Source: Phormidesmis priestleyi ULC007 (lineage in GTDB: Bacteria > Cyanobacteriota > Cyanobacteriia > Leptolyngbyales > Leptolyngbyaceae). From it: DNA of 64,000 bases. This document shows, one piece after another, positions 26,552 to 35,155 of the stretch; position 1 is the first letter of the stretch; the number at the start of each line of letters is the position of its first letter. The DNA lies in contig NZ_MPPI01000003.1 of NCBI RefSeq assembly GCF_001895925.1, positions 62,001-126,000 on the forward strand. The letters are read 5' to 3'. Position numbers and translations under genes: made by a program. Under the pieces are notes generated by a model that saw only the letters and a program-made list of their open reading frames with translations, was not told the DNA's origin and made no database searches.

Positions 26552-29544
26552 AAATTCCTCGCTTGTGATGGTTGCCGACAAGTTTTAATGCGCTCGATCG
26601 CAGAGTCGTAATCTGTATCAAAAATCCAGAAGGCAAGCGTTCTTTTCTCAAATTTGGGAATGGTAGCGCAATCGAGATTCTCGAATACAGCAAAGTTTGC
26701 ACCATACCAGCCGCAGGCTTTGCCTTTTGCTTTGCGGGTTGCCTCTCGCCAAAGCCGATCTAGTTCTAAGAGGGTGTCACACGGCAGTTGCTCTCGTTCA
26801 TCGATCGAGGTGAGTCTGCCATCTTGATTTAAGTCAGCACCCGCTCCAAACCTCCCCATGAGAATTTGGTAGGTCGTTCGTAAGGCTCCTGTATATTGGT
26901 TTTCAAAGTCTGTGAATTGCGTATTGGGCAGCCGTTCGCCAAAATTTTGGGTGTTTAGCTGTTGCTTTAGAGCGGGAAAACGATATTTCTCAATTAATTC
27001 TGCTAAAGATTTGTCTGATTCCGCAGCGATCGCTTGAGTGTTTAAAAGTTGTTTTAATTGAAGTTCCGATAGCGTTTTAGAATCTGTTTGTTTTTGCAGA
27101 TTCAACAGTTTAATCGCGGTTTCTCGGAGTCTGCGGTAGTAAGCCAGCGCCAGCGAGATATCCGCTTCCTTTCCAGATTCGGCTTTGGCTTTCAGCGCCC
27201 GTGCCTCCTCGCGAAACGTGGGCAGAGCAGTGCTTAACTGCGAAATAGATTCTGGAACGTTTCCTGCTAGAAAGACTGCCGCCGTGGCTTCTTTTGCCCG
27301 TTGTTGTTGCCAGCCAAAGACTGCGGCGCTAATTGCAATCAGCGTGGGAAAGGCAATTCTGGCTGCGGTTTTCCACCGCTTGCGAACTTGTTCTTGTCGA
27401 TGCAGGCGATCGCGCTCTGCCTGACTGAGTTGAATAAACTCCTGCGCCAAGCTAGACAGCGGCATGGTGTCTGCATAAACCTGAAGAAAGTTTTCTGCCT
27501 CAGCCAGCTTTGATCCCTGCAACAAATAGGCCAGTTCTACAGGCTTGCCTTGTTGCACCCAGTCTTCAGCCGCATCTTCGATGGTGCGTTTTTGTTTGAG
27601 GGCAAGCCGATTTTCTTCAATCCACTGACGCAAGCGCGACCAATAGCGAATCAGTGCTTCGTGGGCAACATCAATCACCTGCACGCGATTGCCTGCACTG
27701 CGTTCTACCAGTTCCGAAGTCACCACTAGCCGTTCTGTAGACAGTCGCTGAATCACGCGATCGATCAACAATTCTGACTGCTTTGACGTGATTAAATCTC
27801 GTTTCAAGACCTGTCTGCGCGTGTCTTCGGTGCCTTCTCCTAGCTGCGTCAGTTCTAGAAAGATGCGTCGAGCCGTTTCTTGTTCCTGGGGGGATAGTGA
27901 AGCGTAAACTTCGTCTGCCCGTTGTTGTAGTGTGCCGCGAACGCCACCCATTCGATTGTAGGCTGCCAATGTGAGCCAGTTGACCGATCGTCGCTTCCAC
28001 AATTCAGTCAAGGTGTATTGCAGCAGCGGTAAGCTTCCTGGAGAACTCTCGACATCCAGAATCATCTGGGTTACAAGCTCTGCCTCAATGTCTAAATTGA
28101 CTTGCTTCGCAGGTTCCACGATCGCCTGGGCGAGTTCTTCGCGATTCATCGGCTTGACTGCCACCAGGTTGTTCTCGATGTGTTGCGCGAGTTGTGGATA
28201 TTGCAGACATTTGCTAAAGAAATCTGCGCGAAGCGTGATCACTAGACAAAGCTTCTTCCCAAGCTGCTGAATGGCTCCCAGCAGTCCCTCAAAAAACTGC
28301 TGTCGCTCCGTCTCATCTCGGCAGAGGGTAAAGCATTCTTCAAACTGATCAATCACCAACACTACGCGATCGCTTTCACAGGCAGCAATCAGTTGAGCAA
28401 AACCGACGGCTCCTGAGTCGATCAAAGCCTGTGCTTTGTGTAGTTGATCTGCCCGATCGATCGCAGACAATCCCGGTTCTAGAAATGCCTCTGCCAAACT
28501 TTGGCGAGGTTTGTCACCGGGTCTGATTACATAAACCGTCCATAAGTGGCTACCAGAAATTCGCTGACCGAGTTTTAGTTGATGCAATAACCCGGCTCGA
28601 ACCACCGAAGATTTACCACTGCCAGACGCGCCCACCACTGCCACAAACGAGCGATCGCGCACTCTTTCCAGCAGCACATCCGTGAGTGCAGTGCGTCCAT
28701 AAAAGAACCGGGCATCTTGATCAGTACGATCGAAATAAGCCAACCCCCGATAGGGACATTCATCCCCGGTTGCTTCTGAAACGCGGTCACTCACCTGCCC
28801 GGTCAAAATAATTTTGTTGCCGAAGTTGGCAAACAAAGGACGCTGACTGGCAGATTTGAGAGCTTGATTGACTTGCTCAGTCAGCGTAAAGTTTGTGACC
28901 AAACCATCTGAACGGTGCTGAGGATCGAGCGCTTGCAGCAATGCACCCGTCAAAACGCCATGACTGCCAGCCGTTTCTTCGTAGGCGACTTCATACTCTC
29001 GCGAGGCAGCAATAAAACAGCGATCGTGCTGTTCTAAACTACCGGGGTCTGCCTCTTCCAGGTTTTCTTTAAAGTTGAGCAGTTCGCCACTGTAGCAGCA
29101 GTCTAACCAAATAATTTGTTGCCGAATCGGACTTTCTTGCAGTAGTTCGCGCAGCCACTTCAGGCGTAACCCCCACTGATTCGCGTTGGGACTCACATCA
29201 CTCGTTGCCAGAAAGCCTTCTTGAATGCCCCGGTCTTTGCGTAACCCATGCCCTGAGAAGTAGAACAGAGCCGTTTCAGGAATGTGGTTTCCGGTCGGCT
29301 TAAAGAGTTGAACGAGTGCCTCTTCGAGTTGAGTCAGGGTGACTTTGGTTTTGCGTCCAACTCGTGTCGCCTGTGTTTCTGGACGGATGACTTCGGGAAG
29401 TCGCCGGACTCGAAACCCACCGGATTGCGTCAAGCATTGTGCGATCGCTTCTGCATCTTCAGCCGGAGCTTTCAGATTGCTAAGTTGTTCGCAATCATAG
29501 AGATTAATTCCAACAACAAGCGCATCCCGACCCATGACAACCAT
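26548..29544 (-). CDS. Caspase-nSTAND fusion with transmembrane segment and EF-hand-like loop
   Basis: This 998-residue protein has several domains. Residues 1-250 form a peptidase C14 (metacaspase-like) domain with the catalytic pair His99 (FYFSGHGL) and Cys149/150 (WLDCCYSGE). An nSTAND1-type P-loop ATPase follows: entry motif CPYRGLAYF at 263, Walker A GASGSGKSS at 305-313, Walker B VLVIDQFEE at 395-403, and a winged-helix-like helical part to about 650. A transmembrane segment lies near 725-745 (FPTLIAISAAVFGW). The C-terminal 250 residues are helical, with a Ca-binding-like loop DLNQDGRLTSID at 904-915, and lack the WD40 repeats common in this class. An alternative ATG is at 29535. Such proteins act in conflict or cell-death signalling. 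Confidence 0.9.
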   Translation of the reverse strand: MVVMGRDALVVGINLYDCEQLSNLKAPAEDAEAIAQCLTQSGGFRVRRLPEVIRPETQATRVGRKTKVTLTQLEEALVQLFKPTGNHIPETALFYFSGHGLRKDRGIQEGFLATSDVSPNANQWGLRLKWLRELLQESPIRQQIIWLDCCYSGELLNFKENLEEADPGSLEQHDRCFIAASREYEVAYEETAGSHGVLTGALLQALDPQHRSDGLVTNFTLTEQVNQALKSASQRPLFANFGNKIILTGQVSDRVSEATGDECPYRGLAYFDRTDQDARFFYGRTALTDVLLERVRDRSFVAVVGASGSGKSSVVRAGLLHQLKLGQRISGSHLWTVYVIRPGDKPRQSLAEAFLEPGLSAIDRADQLHKAQALIDSGAVGFAQLIAACESDRVVLVIDQFEECFTLCRDETERQQFFEGLLGAIQQLGKKLCLVITLRADFFSKCLQYPQLAQHIENNLVAVKPMNREELAQAIVEPAKQVNLDIEAELVTQMILDVESSPGSLPLLQYTLTELWKRRSVNWLTLAAYNRMGGVRGTLQQRADEVYASLSPQEQETARRIFLELTQLGEGTEDTRRQVLKRDLITSKQSELLIDRVIQRLSTERLVVTSELVERSAGNRVQVIDVAHEALIRYWSRLRQWIEENRLALKQKRTIEDAAEDWVQQGKPVELAYLLQGSKLAEAENFLQVYADTMPLSSLAQEFIQLSQAERDRLHRQEQVRKRWKTAARIAFPTLIAISAAVFGWQQQRAKEATAAVFLAGNVPESISQLSTALPTFREEARALKAKAESGKEADISLALAYYRRLRETAIKLLNLQKQTDSKTLSELQLKQLLNTQAIAAESDKSLAELIEKYRFPALKQQLNTQNFGERLPNTQFTDFENQYTGALRTTYQILMGRFGAGADLNQDGRLTSIDEREQLPCDTLLELDRLWREATRKAKGKACGWYGANFAVFENLDCATIPKFEKRTLAFWIFDTDYDSAIERIKTCRQPSQARNL

Positions 29545-29735
29545 GAACGTAGGAACAGTTTATATTTGCATTGTAAGCAGTATTTTTGATGCTTACGCTC
29601 ACCCTTTCAGGTACTATTACCATCAGCAAACACGCTCTCGATTCCTCCATCAGGAATGGCTTGACGAAACTTAACTTTCTCAGTCAGCATAGGCGTAAAT
29701 CGGGAGACCCACAAATTTTAAGCCTTACAAAATAA

Positions 29736-30131
29736 ATGACTAAACTAACCCCCATTAGACTCGACGACGACACCGTAATTTATATCGAAACGACCGAAGA
29801 TGCGATCGCGACGATTGTTCGACCGGGTTCAGCAGAAGAGGAAGAAGTTCCTGTCACACGGGGTTTCCCCTCGGTTGTTGAAACTCAAAAACAGGCGATT
29901 CAGAACTTTCAAGCGATCGAAGGAACCATTCGCGCTTATACGACCTACACGCTCAGAGCTTTTAGAAACTTAGCAGTGGCTAACGTTGATAAAGTCACGC
30001 TGAGATTTGGCATTGAACTAGGTGGCGAAGCGGGAATTCCCTATGTCACAAAAGGCACTGCTAAGAGCAATTTAAATATTGAAGTTGAGTGTTCCTTTCC
30101 TGAACATAAGTCTGGGGAAAGACCCGTTTAG
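29736..30131 (+). CDS. TRYPCO1-like (CU044_2847 family) small protein
   Basis: This 131-residue cytosolic protein begins with PIRLDDDTVIYIETTEDA, then a linker and a predicted helix, and ends in a strand-rich segment, KVTLRFGIELGGEAGIPYVT. The layout matches the family often labelled CU044_2847, the trypsin-co-occurring domain 1. From memory, that domain is recurrently linked to caspase, trypsin and STAND conflict systems. It is divergent from the caspase-nSTAND gene with a 191-base gap and followed by a lipoprotein gene. The assignment rests on pattern recognition only. Confidence 0.7.
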   Translation: MTKLTPIRLDDDTVIYIETTEDAIATIVRPGSAEEEEVPVTRGFPSVVETQKQAIQNFQAIEGTIRAYTTYTLRAFRNLAVANVDKVTLRFGIELGGEAGIPYVTKGTAKSNLNIEVECSFPEHKSGERPV

Positions 30132-30202
30132 CTAATTCAATCTCTACATTATCCGCTTGTCTTAGATTTTTTGCGGCACTACCCTTTAGTCTGCCTACAG
30201 CA

Positions 30203-30724
30203 ATGAAGCCTCGAATCCTAACCTGGTTAGCAATTAGTGCTGCATTCCTCACTCTCACCAGTTGCACTGAGGAAAATGGGATTGTGCCGCAAACTCGCTG
30301 TAATAACGCAATCGCGATCGCGACTCAAACCTGGGAAGTGGACTATTACATCAGCAAAACCAGTGGTGGTTTGAATAGTCGTCGGACTCACTCGTTTCAA
30401 AGCAATACATTGACCAACGTGAATGGGGAAAAACCTGCGAGTGCGGTTTCTGGTTCAGATGATGAGGGTATTTGGTGGGCTACCTTGCCTCCTCGTCCGA
30501 CTGCTGATGAGGTCGATCAGCACCGCGACATTCAAGAACATAATGACCCGCCCACTTTACAACGATCGGTTGATTATCAACTTCGTTGTGGGGCTAAGAC
30601 ACTGTTGACGGACGCTCTAACTTATCGGGAGGTCAGCAGAGCGGTTCGCTCAGGACAAGTGGCGAGAGTGAGCTACTTCGGAAATCGGGCGCTAAAGGTT
30701 GAAGCCAAGGAGAGCGATCAGTAA
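30203..30724 (+). CDS. Predicted lipoprotein of unknown function
   Basis: This 173-residue protein has a lipoprotein signal peptide ending in the lipobox LTSC with Cys21. The mature part contains three further Cys (QTRCNNAIA and YQLRCGAKT among them) and Trp-rich segments such as WWATLPPRP. I recognise no family. It lies 71 bases after the TRYPCO1-like gene on the same strand, so it is likely part of the same unit and acts at the membrane outside the cytosol. Confidence 0.7.
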   Translation: MKPRILTWLAISAAFLTLTSCTEENGIVPQTRCNNAIAIATQTWEVDYYISKTSGGLNSRRTHSFQSNTLTNVNGEKPASAVSGSDDEGIWWATLPPRPTADEVDQHRDIQEHNDPPTLQRSVDYQLRCGAKTLLTDALTYREVSRAVRSGQVARVSYFGNRALKVEAKESDQ

Positions 30725-30852
30725 GAGAATGTGCCCAGCCGAATGAACCAAATTCCCAAACTAACCATTAGCACAGCCACGATCGCACCCACCCATCGGG
30801 GAATGCCCGCGATCGGTAACACCCACCACCATACCGATACGACACGCGTCAT
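30718..30852 (-). CDS. Small single-pass membrane protein
   Basis: This 44-residue product runs from ATG 30852 (MTRVVSVWWWVLPIAGIP), with GGAG eight bases upstream and one strong transmembrane stretch, VGAIVAVLMVSLGIWFIRLG. The frame extends to 30948, but the upstream part is polar and looks unconserved. It overlaps the convergent lipoprotein gene by seven bases. It resembles small cyanobacterial membrane proteins in layout; the function is unknown. Confidence 0.5.
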   Translation of the reverse strand: MTRVVSVWWWVLPIAGIPRWVGAIVAVLMVSLGIWFIRLGTFSY

Positions 30853-30968
30853 TCCACTCCGTGACTCCCGCTTTTCTGATGACTTCATCAATGCTTTAAC
30901 GTCGCTGTTGTTGGTATCTTGAACCTGCCGAGATGCCGTCCCCCACATCTACCGAAATGGAGCCTGTT

Positions 30969-31442
30969 CTAGTGAATTAGATTGAAATACCGATCTAAAT
31001 GCAGGGTTGTACACCAATCCGATGGTACGATGCAATCATCTTCGAGTAGCGTAATAATTTCACCCTGACTTTGCTGAATGCCCAACGACCGCCGTTTTGG
31101 AACAGTTGCGCCCTGTGGAGCAGTAATCCAATGCAGGGTTTGAAAGCGATCGGGTAATGTCTCAAACCCTGCTGGATAAGTTTGCCAATCTCGCCCGACC
31201 AACACTTTTACTTGATCTTGTAATGTCTGTTGACTCAGAGCGATCAAGCAGCGCTCTAGAAGTGTTGGCAACTGCTGTTCATACAGTTGTTGGATGTAGG
31301 GTTCTTGCCAACTGAGGGGCACTCCCAGAAGCATACGAGTTCCGGTGATGGCTTGTCCAACAAATAGCAGTGCCATAACACTACTGATGATAATGTGAAC
31401 CATCCGCCAATGCTGTGTGCGATCTTTGTAGATGCTTTGCAC
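30969..31442 (-). pseudogene. Chimeric frame: membrane-protein start joined to a glycosyltransferase fragment
   Basis: The 157-codon frame has two unrelated halves. Residues 1-50 (HWRMVHIIISSVMALLF, then ITGTRMLLGVPLSWQEPY) look like the last helix of a DUF4079-type membrane protein. Residues from about 58 read LPTLLERCLIALSQQTL, then RRSLGIQQSQGEIITLLEDD, a family-2 glycosyltransferase N-terminal half lacking its first strand and everything past the DDD-like motif. No single family has this layout, so I read it as a deletion joint between two former genes. Confidence 0.55.
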
Positions 31443-31502
31443 GATCGACAGTGAAAAAATCAGCAGCGCGGAAGCGGCATTTCTGCATCCCAGCCAGCAT
31501 TA

Positions 31503-31683
31503 GTCTTTGAACCGTTTTATCGAACTGAATCCCTCGCGGGTGCGCTCGACTGGGGGAACTGGGTTAGGACTGGCGATCACGAAAGCATTAGCAGAACGAA
31601 TGAGTGGTATCATTACTGTAGAATCTCATCCTGGCGAAGGCAGCACGTTTTACGTTAACCCTTCCAGCAATCGGAACCCGATC
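31503..31683 (+). pseudogene. C-terminal remnant of a sensor histidine kinase
   Basis: GTC 31503 onward reads VFEPFYRTE in one frame. The next frame continues SRVRSTGGTGLGLAITKALA then GIITVESHPGEGSTFYV. These are the F box, G2 box and terminal strand of a HATPase_c domain, split by a net one-base shift near 31530. Everything upstream is missing. The remnant runs in frame into the response-regulator gene without a stop. The kinase that once paired with the regulator is therefore lost at this site. Confidence 0.75.
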
Positions 31684-32358
31684 ATGAGCGCTCACATTTT
31701 ATTAGTTGAAGATGAAGTGAAACTCGCTCGGTTTGTTGAACTGGAACTGGTCAGCGAAGGCTATACCGTGAGCGTGGCACACGACGGTATGACGGGTTTA
31801 ACGCTTGCCCGCGAAGCGACACTCGACCTGGCCATTTTAGACTGGATGCTGCCGGGTTTGTCAGGCTTAGAACTGTGTCGGCGGCTGCGATCGACGGGAA
31901 GCAAAGTCCCGGTGATTTTGCTGACGGCACGAGATGAAGTCAACGATCGTGTCGCCGGACTCGATGCTGGAGCCGATGATTATGTGGTCAAACCGTTTAG
32001 CATTGAAGAACTGTTAGCCAGAATCCGCGCTCATCTGCGTCGCGTTCAAGAAGGCGATGAAGAGGCTCTACAGTTCAACACGTTAAGACTGAATCGGAAA
32101 ACTCGCGAAGTTTATCGGGGTACTCGGTCGATCGATCTCACCGCCAAAGAATTTGACTTGTTAGAGTATCTTTTGAGGCATCCGCGTCAAGTGTTTACTC
32201 GCGACCAGATTCTCGAAAACGTCTGGGGATATGATTTTATGGGCGATTCTAATATTATTGAAGTCTACATTCGCTACTTGCGACTGAAGTTAGAAGAGAA
32301 CCAAGAGTCCCGGTTACTGCATACAATACGCGGAGTTGGCTACACTCTGCGCGATTAA
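31684..32358 (+). CDS. OmpR-family response regulator
   Basis: This 224-residue regulator has a receiver domain with the acidic pair in VEDE (9-10), phospho-acceptor Asp53 in LDWMLPG and the conserved Lys in DDYVVKPF. A winged-helix DNA-binding domain ends YIRYLRLKLE...IRGVGYTLRD. It is similar to RppA/NblR-type cyanobacterial regulators. I placed the start at ATG 31684, where receiver homology begins; upstream sequence in the same frame is a kinase remnant. Without its neighbour kinase it is an orphan and must be phosphorylated by another kinase or act unphosphorylated. Confidence 0.92.
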   Translation: MSAHILLVEDEVKLARFVELELVSEGYTVSVAHDGMTGLTLAREATLDLAILDWMLPGLSGLELCRRLRSTGSKVPVILLTARDEVNDRVAGLDAGADDYVVKPFSIEELLARIRAHLRRVQEGDEEALQFNTLRLNRKTREVYRGTRSIDLTAKEFDLLEYLLRHPRQVFTRDQILENVWGYDFMGDSNIIEVYIRYLRLKLEENQESRLLHTIRGVGYTLRD

Positions 32359-32462
32359 TATTGATTGAATCTGCGTTTTATTAACCCAGCAACCACAGCA
32401 ACACGCTGAGTTCTGAAAAAGTAGACGAGATTTTCAGGCGCAAAATTGCAGGGGAGCTTTGA

Positions 32463-32510
32463 ACAAAAAAAGGGAGGCAGTTTAGAACAGAGATTCTGCA
32501 AAGTGCCTCC
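32463..32510 (-). terminator. Intrinsic terminator of the first glycosyltransferase gene
   Basis: On the minus strand GGAGGCA and TGCCTCC pair around a loop of about 25 bases that itself holds complementary GCAGAATC/TTCTAAACTGC-like stretches. The tract CTTTTTTTG follows. It lies about 20 bases after the stop at 32532. Confidence 0.8.
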
Positions 32511-32531
32511 ACAAAAGTTACGAAGTCAACG

Positions 32532-33920
32532 TTATGAAACTTGAGTCAGTGCTTTTGCCGGAACCACGATCGCACCAGACAAATCACTCGATCGCACAGG
32601 CACTAACATTTCATGCGCGATCGATTGTGCCAACAACCGCCGATAGAGATCACTTAACTGCGCCGCTACGCCCGACCAGCTAAAGTTTTGCTGCACCCGC
32701 TCAGATGCCCGGAGCCTCAGCTTGGTCGCCCACAAGTCATCACCGAGAATGCGATCGATCGCCTCTGCAAACGCATCCGTATCTTGAGGTGGAACTAATA
32801 ATCCGGTTTCTTCGGGGACGATCGAGAACTTTAAGCCTCCGACCGCAGACGCGACGACTGGAGTTCCGCACGCCATTGACTCGATCGCCACCAATCCAAA
32901 TGGCTCATAGTGACTGGGAATCACACATACATCTGCCGCCGTGTAATAGAGCGGGAGACGATCGTGTCCAACACGCCCTACAAAAGTTGTTCGTTTTGAT
33001 AATCCCAACTCTTGTACGATACCTTCAATTCGGTTGCGTTCGTCGCCGTCTGCTTGGGTTGAATCGCTGCCTCCTACAATCACTAAACGAACGTCAGCAG
33101 GATTTTCTTTAAGCTGGGTACAGGCACGAACCAGAGTTTCAATTCCCTTACGCGGATCAAAGCGTCCGACATAGAGAACAATCTTTTCATCGGGTTGAAA
33201 TCCTAGCTGCGATCGCGCCTCCGATTTTGGCATCACATGGAAGTTTTCGATGTCAGTTCCACACGGAATCACTTCAATGTGTCCTTGGCTAGAAACCAGA
33301 CTGCGAAGAGCTTCCTGCTCTTGGGGACTGGTCGCCACAATGCAGTTTGCTTGCTCTAGAATCTGTTGTTCAACGTCTAAGCGAGTGTTGGCGATCGCCG
33401 GACGGTTCGGAACAGCCTGATACTTAATCGCACCTAATGAGTGATAGGTGTTTACAAGCTGAACATTATGGGTTTTCTGCACTTCCAAACCCACCCAAGC
33501 AGACATCCAATAATTGGTGTGGATTAATGGATAGTGATGCTTTGCTTGATATTTTTGAAACGCATTGACGAATGCTGGCATGAATTCAAACAAGCGATCG
33601 CGCGGAATGAATTCTGTGGGGCCCGCCGTTAGGCGAATGGTGCGACAGTGCGGAGAATGTTGCACGATCGTGGCATCATCGGCTCTCGTCTTGCGAGTAA
33701 ACATATCGACTTGCCAGCCCAACTTTGCTAGCGCTTCACCCACTTGACGCACATAGACATTTTGTCCGCCTGCTGCTTCTTTGCCAATGTCTGCGGCAGG
33801 ATCGCCATGATCGGAAATTAGCGCGATCGCTTGCCGATCAGGAGCTTTGGAACGCGCCGAAATAAAGGGATCAGGAAAAGTGGAACTTGACGCATTTTGC
33901 TTGTCGCTTAAAAGCACCAT
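32532..33920 (-). CDS. GT4-family glycosyltransferase, sucrose-phosphate-synthase-like
   Basis: This 462-residue GT-B enzyme has the N-terminal ALISDHGDPAADIGKEAAGG, then GGQNVYVRQVGEAL, seen in sucrose-phosphate-synthase-like group 1 glycosyltransferases. The C-terminal donor-binding domain has VLYVGRFDPRKGIETLV, VIPSHYEPFGLVAIESMACG and VVASAVGGL. The EPFGLVAIE motif holds the donor-phosphate Glu pair. The acceptor and product are unknown. ATG 33920 is preceded by GAGGTG at a suitable distance, so I prefer it to the GTG at 33929. It probably works with the next GT gene in polysaccharide or compatible-solute synthesis. Confidence 0.88.
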   Translation of the reverse strand: MVLLSDKQNASSSTFPDPFISARSKAPDRQAIALISDHGDPAADIGKEAAGGQNVYVRQVGEALAKLGWQVDMFTRKTRADDATIVQHSPHCRTIRLTAGPTEFIPRDRLFEFMPAFVNAFQKYQAKHHYPLIHTNYWMSAWVGLEVQKTHNVQLVNTYHSLGAIKYQAVPNRPAIANTRLDVEQQILEQANCIVATSPQEQEALRSLVSSQGHIEVIPCGTDIENFHVMPKSEARSQLGFQPDEKIVLYVGRFDPRKGIETLVRACTQLKENPADVRLVIVGGSDSTQADGDERNRIEGIVQELGLSKRTTFVGRVGHDRLPLYYTAADVCVIPSHYEPFGLVAIESMACGTPVVASAVGGLKFSIVPEETGLLVPPQDTDAFAEAIDRILGDDLWATKLRLRASERVQQNFSWSGVAAQLSDLYRRLLAQSIAHEMLVPVRSSDLSGAIVVPAKALTQVS

Positions 33921-34043
33921 AATTTTCACCTCATAAACCAGTGGTTAGCCACGATCAACGAGTGACTAATCGACCCATCGAAAACGGACTATTAGAAACA
34001 GGCGACTAACCACCACAACTACAAACTGACGGACAACAGGCAC

Positions 34044-34071
34044 AAAAAAAGTGGAACGTTTTGATCCACTT
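34044..34071 (-). terminator. Terminator overlapping the stop of the second glycosyltransferase gene
   Basis: On the minus strand AAGTGGA, a 9-base loop and TCCACTT are followed by TTTTTG. The first arm overlaps the TAA stop at 34070-34072. It separates the two glycosyltransferase genes into different transcripts. Confidence 0.75.
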
Positions 34072-35155
34072 AGTTGATGTTGCTGGCTGTTAGCAAACTA
34101 GGCACACGACCGTTTTTACTCGTCAATTTTCCTGTCAGAATCTGACGATAAGCAGCTTCATAACCGTTGGTCATTTTCTGAACGCTAAACTCATCAATCA
34201 CACGCTGACGACAAGCTGCCCGATCGATCTCATCAATGCGATTCAGCGCTGCAATGCACTCATCCACGGTGTCACACAAGAAACCCGTCTCGCCGTGAGC
34301 AATCACTTCAGGAGCCGAGCCGAGCCGCATCCCGATCACGGGGGTTCCAGCTGCCATTGATTCCACCATCACCAACCCAAATGGTTCTCGCCAGGTGATC
34401 GGGAATAGTGTCGCGATCGCACTCCCCATTAATGTGTTTTTCTGAACGTGGTTCGCCTCACCCAAATATTGAATTTGCTTGCCGTCAATATGCGGTGCAA
34501 GCTCTTGCTCATAGAACTTACGATCGACAATATCGATCTTTCCTGCCATTTTTAGGTTCCAGCCTGTGCGCTTGGCAATCTCGATCGCCAGATGAGGCCC
34601 TTTATCAGGAGACAACCGACCCAGAAAAGCGAGATAGGGCGACTCATCAGGCTGGGCATAAAACTTATAGCTGTCAACATCAATGCCGTTATAGACCGTA
34701 GAGACGCAGTTCAGCCCCAGTTTTGCTTCTCTCTGGGCGTTTGAAATGCTCACAAATGGCTGCTGACGCGATCGCCAAAACATCTTCTCGTTGTCGGGGG
34801 TGAACACGCCATGTAGCGTGTGAATGGTCGGCGTTTTAACAAATTTTGCATAGGGCAACGCCGCGCAGCCCATATGAGAATGGATGATGTCAAAATCTTC
34901 TGCCTGATCATAGACCTGGCTAAGTTGAAGCATTTCGTAAATCGAATACTCCTTCACAGTCGGATCTTGGCGCAGGGCACGACTATGAACTGATTCAAGA
35001 TTCGCTAAACTGAGCGAGTCACCAGAAGCAAATAGTGTCACCTCATGTCCGCGTCGTACCAGTTCATCGGTCAACAAACTAACGACCAGTTCAATGCCGC
35101 CATAGGCTGGGGGAGGAACTCTTTCCCACAAAGGGGCGACTTGAGCAATCCGCAT
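34070..35155 (-). CDS. GT4-family glycosyltransferase
   Basis: This 361-residue GT-B enzyme begins MRIAQVAPLWERVPPPAYGG, with the group-1 start and the PPxYGGIE motif. FDIIHSHMG follows, then the donor domain with YLAFLGRLSPDKGPHLAIEI and FPITWREPFGLVMVESMAAG. The EPFGLVMVE box carries the catalytic Glu. The sugar and acceptor are not predictable. This subgroup is common in cyanobacteria and often annotated only as glycosyltransferase family 4. It lies upstream of the other GT4 gene on the same strand but is separated from it by a terminator. Confidence 0.9.
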   Translation of the reverse strand: MRIAQVAPLWERVPPPAYGGIELVVSLLTDELVRRGHEVTLFASGDSLSLANLESVHSRALRQDPTVKEYSIYEMLQLSQVYDQAEDFDIIHSHMGCAALPYAKFVKTPTIHTLHGVFTPDNEKMFWRSRQQPFVSISNAQREAKLGLNCVSTVYNGIDVDSYKFYAQPDESPYLAFLGRLSPDKGPHLAIEIAKRTGWNLKMAGKIDIVDRKFYEQELAPHIDGKQIQYLGEANHVQKNTLMGSAIATLFPITWREPFGLVMVESMAAGTPVIGMRLGSAPEVIAHGETGFLCDTVDECIAALNRIDEIDRAACRQRVIDEFSVQKMTNGYEAAYRQILTGKLTSKNGRVPSLLTASNIN

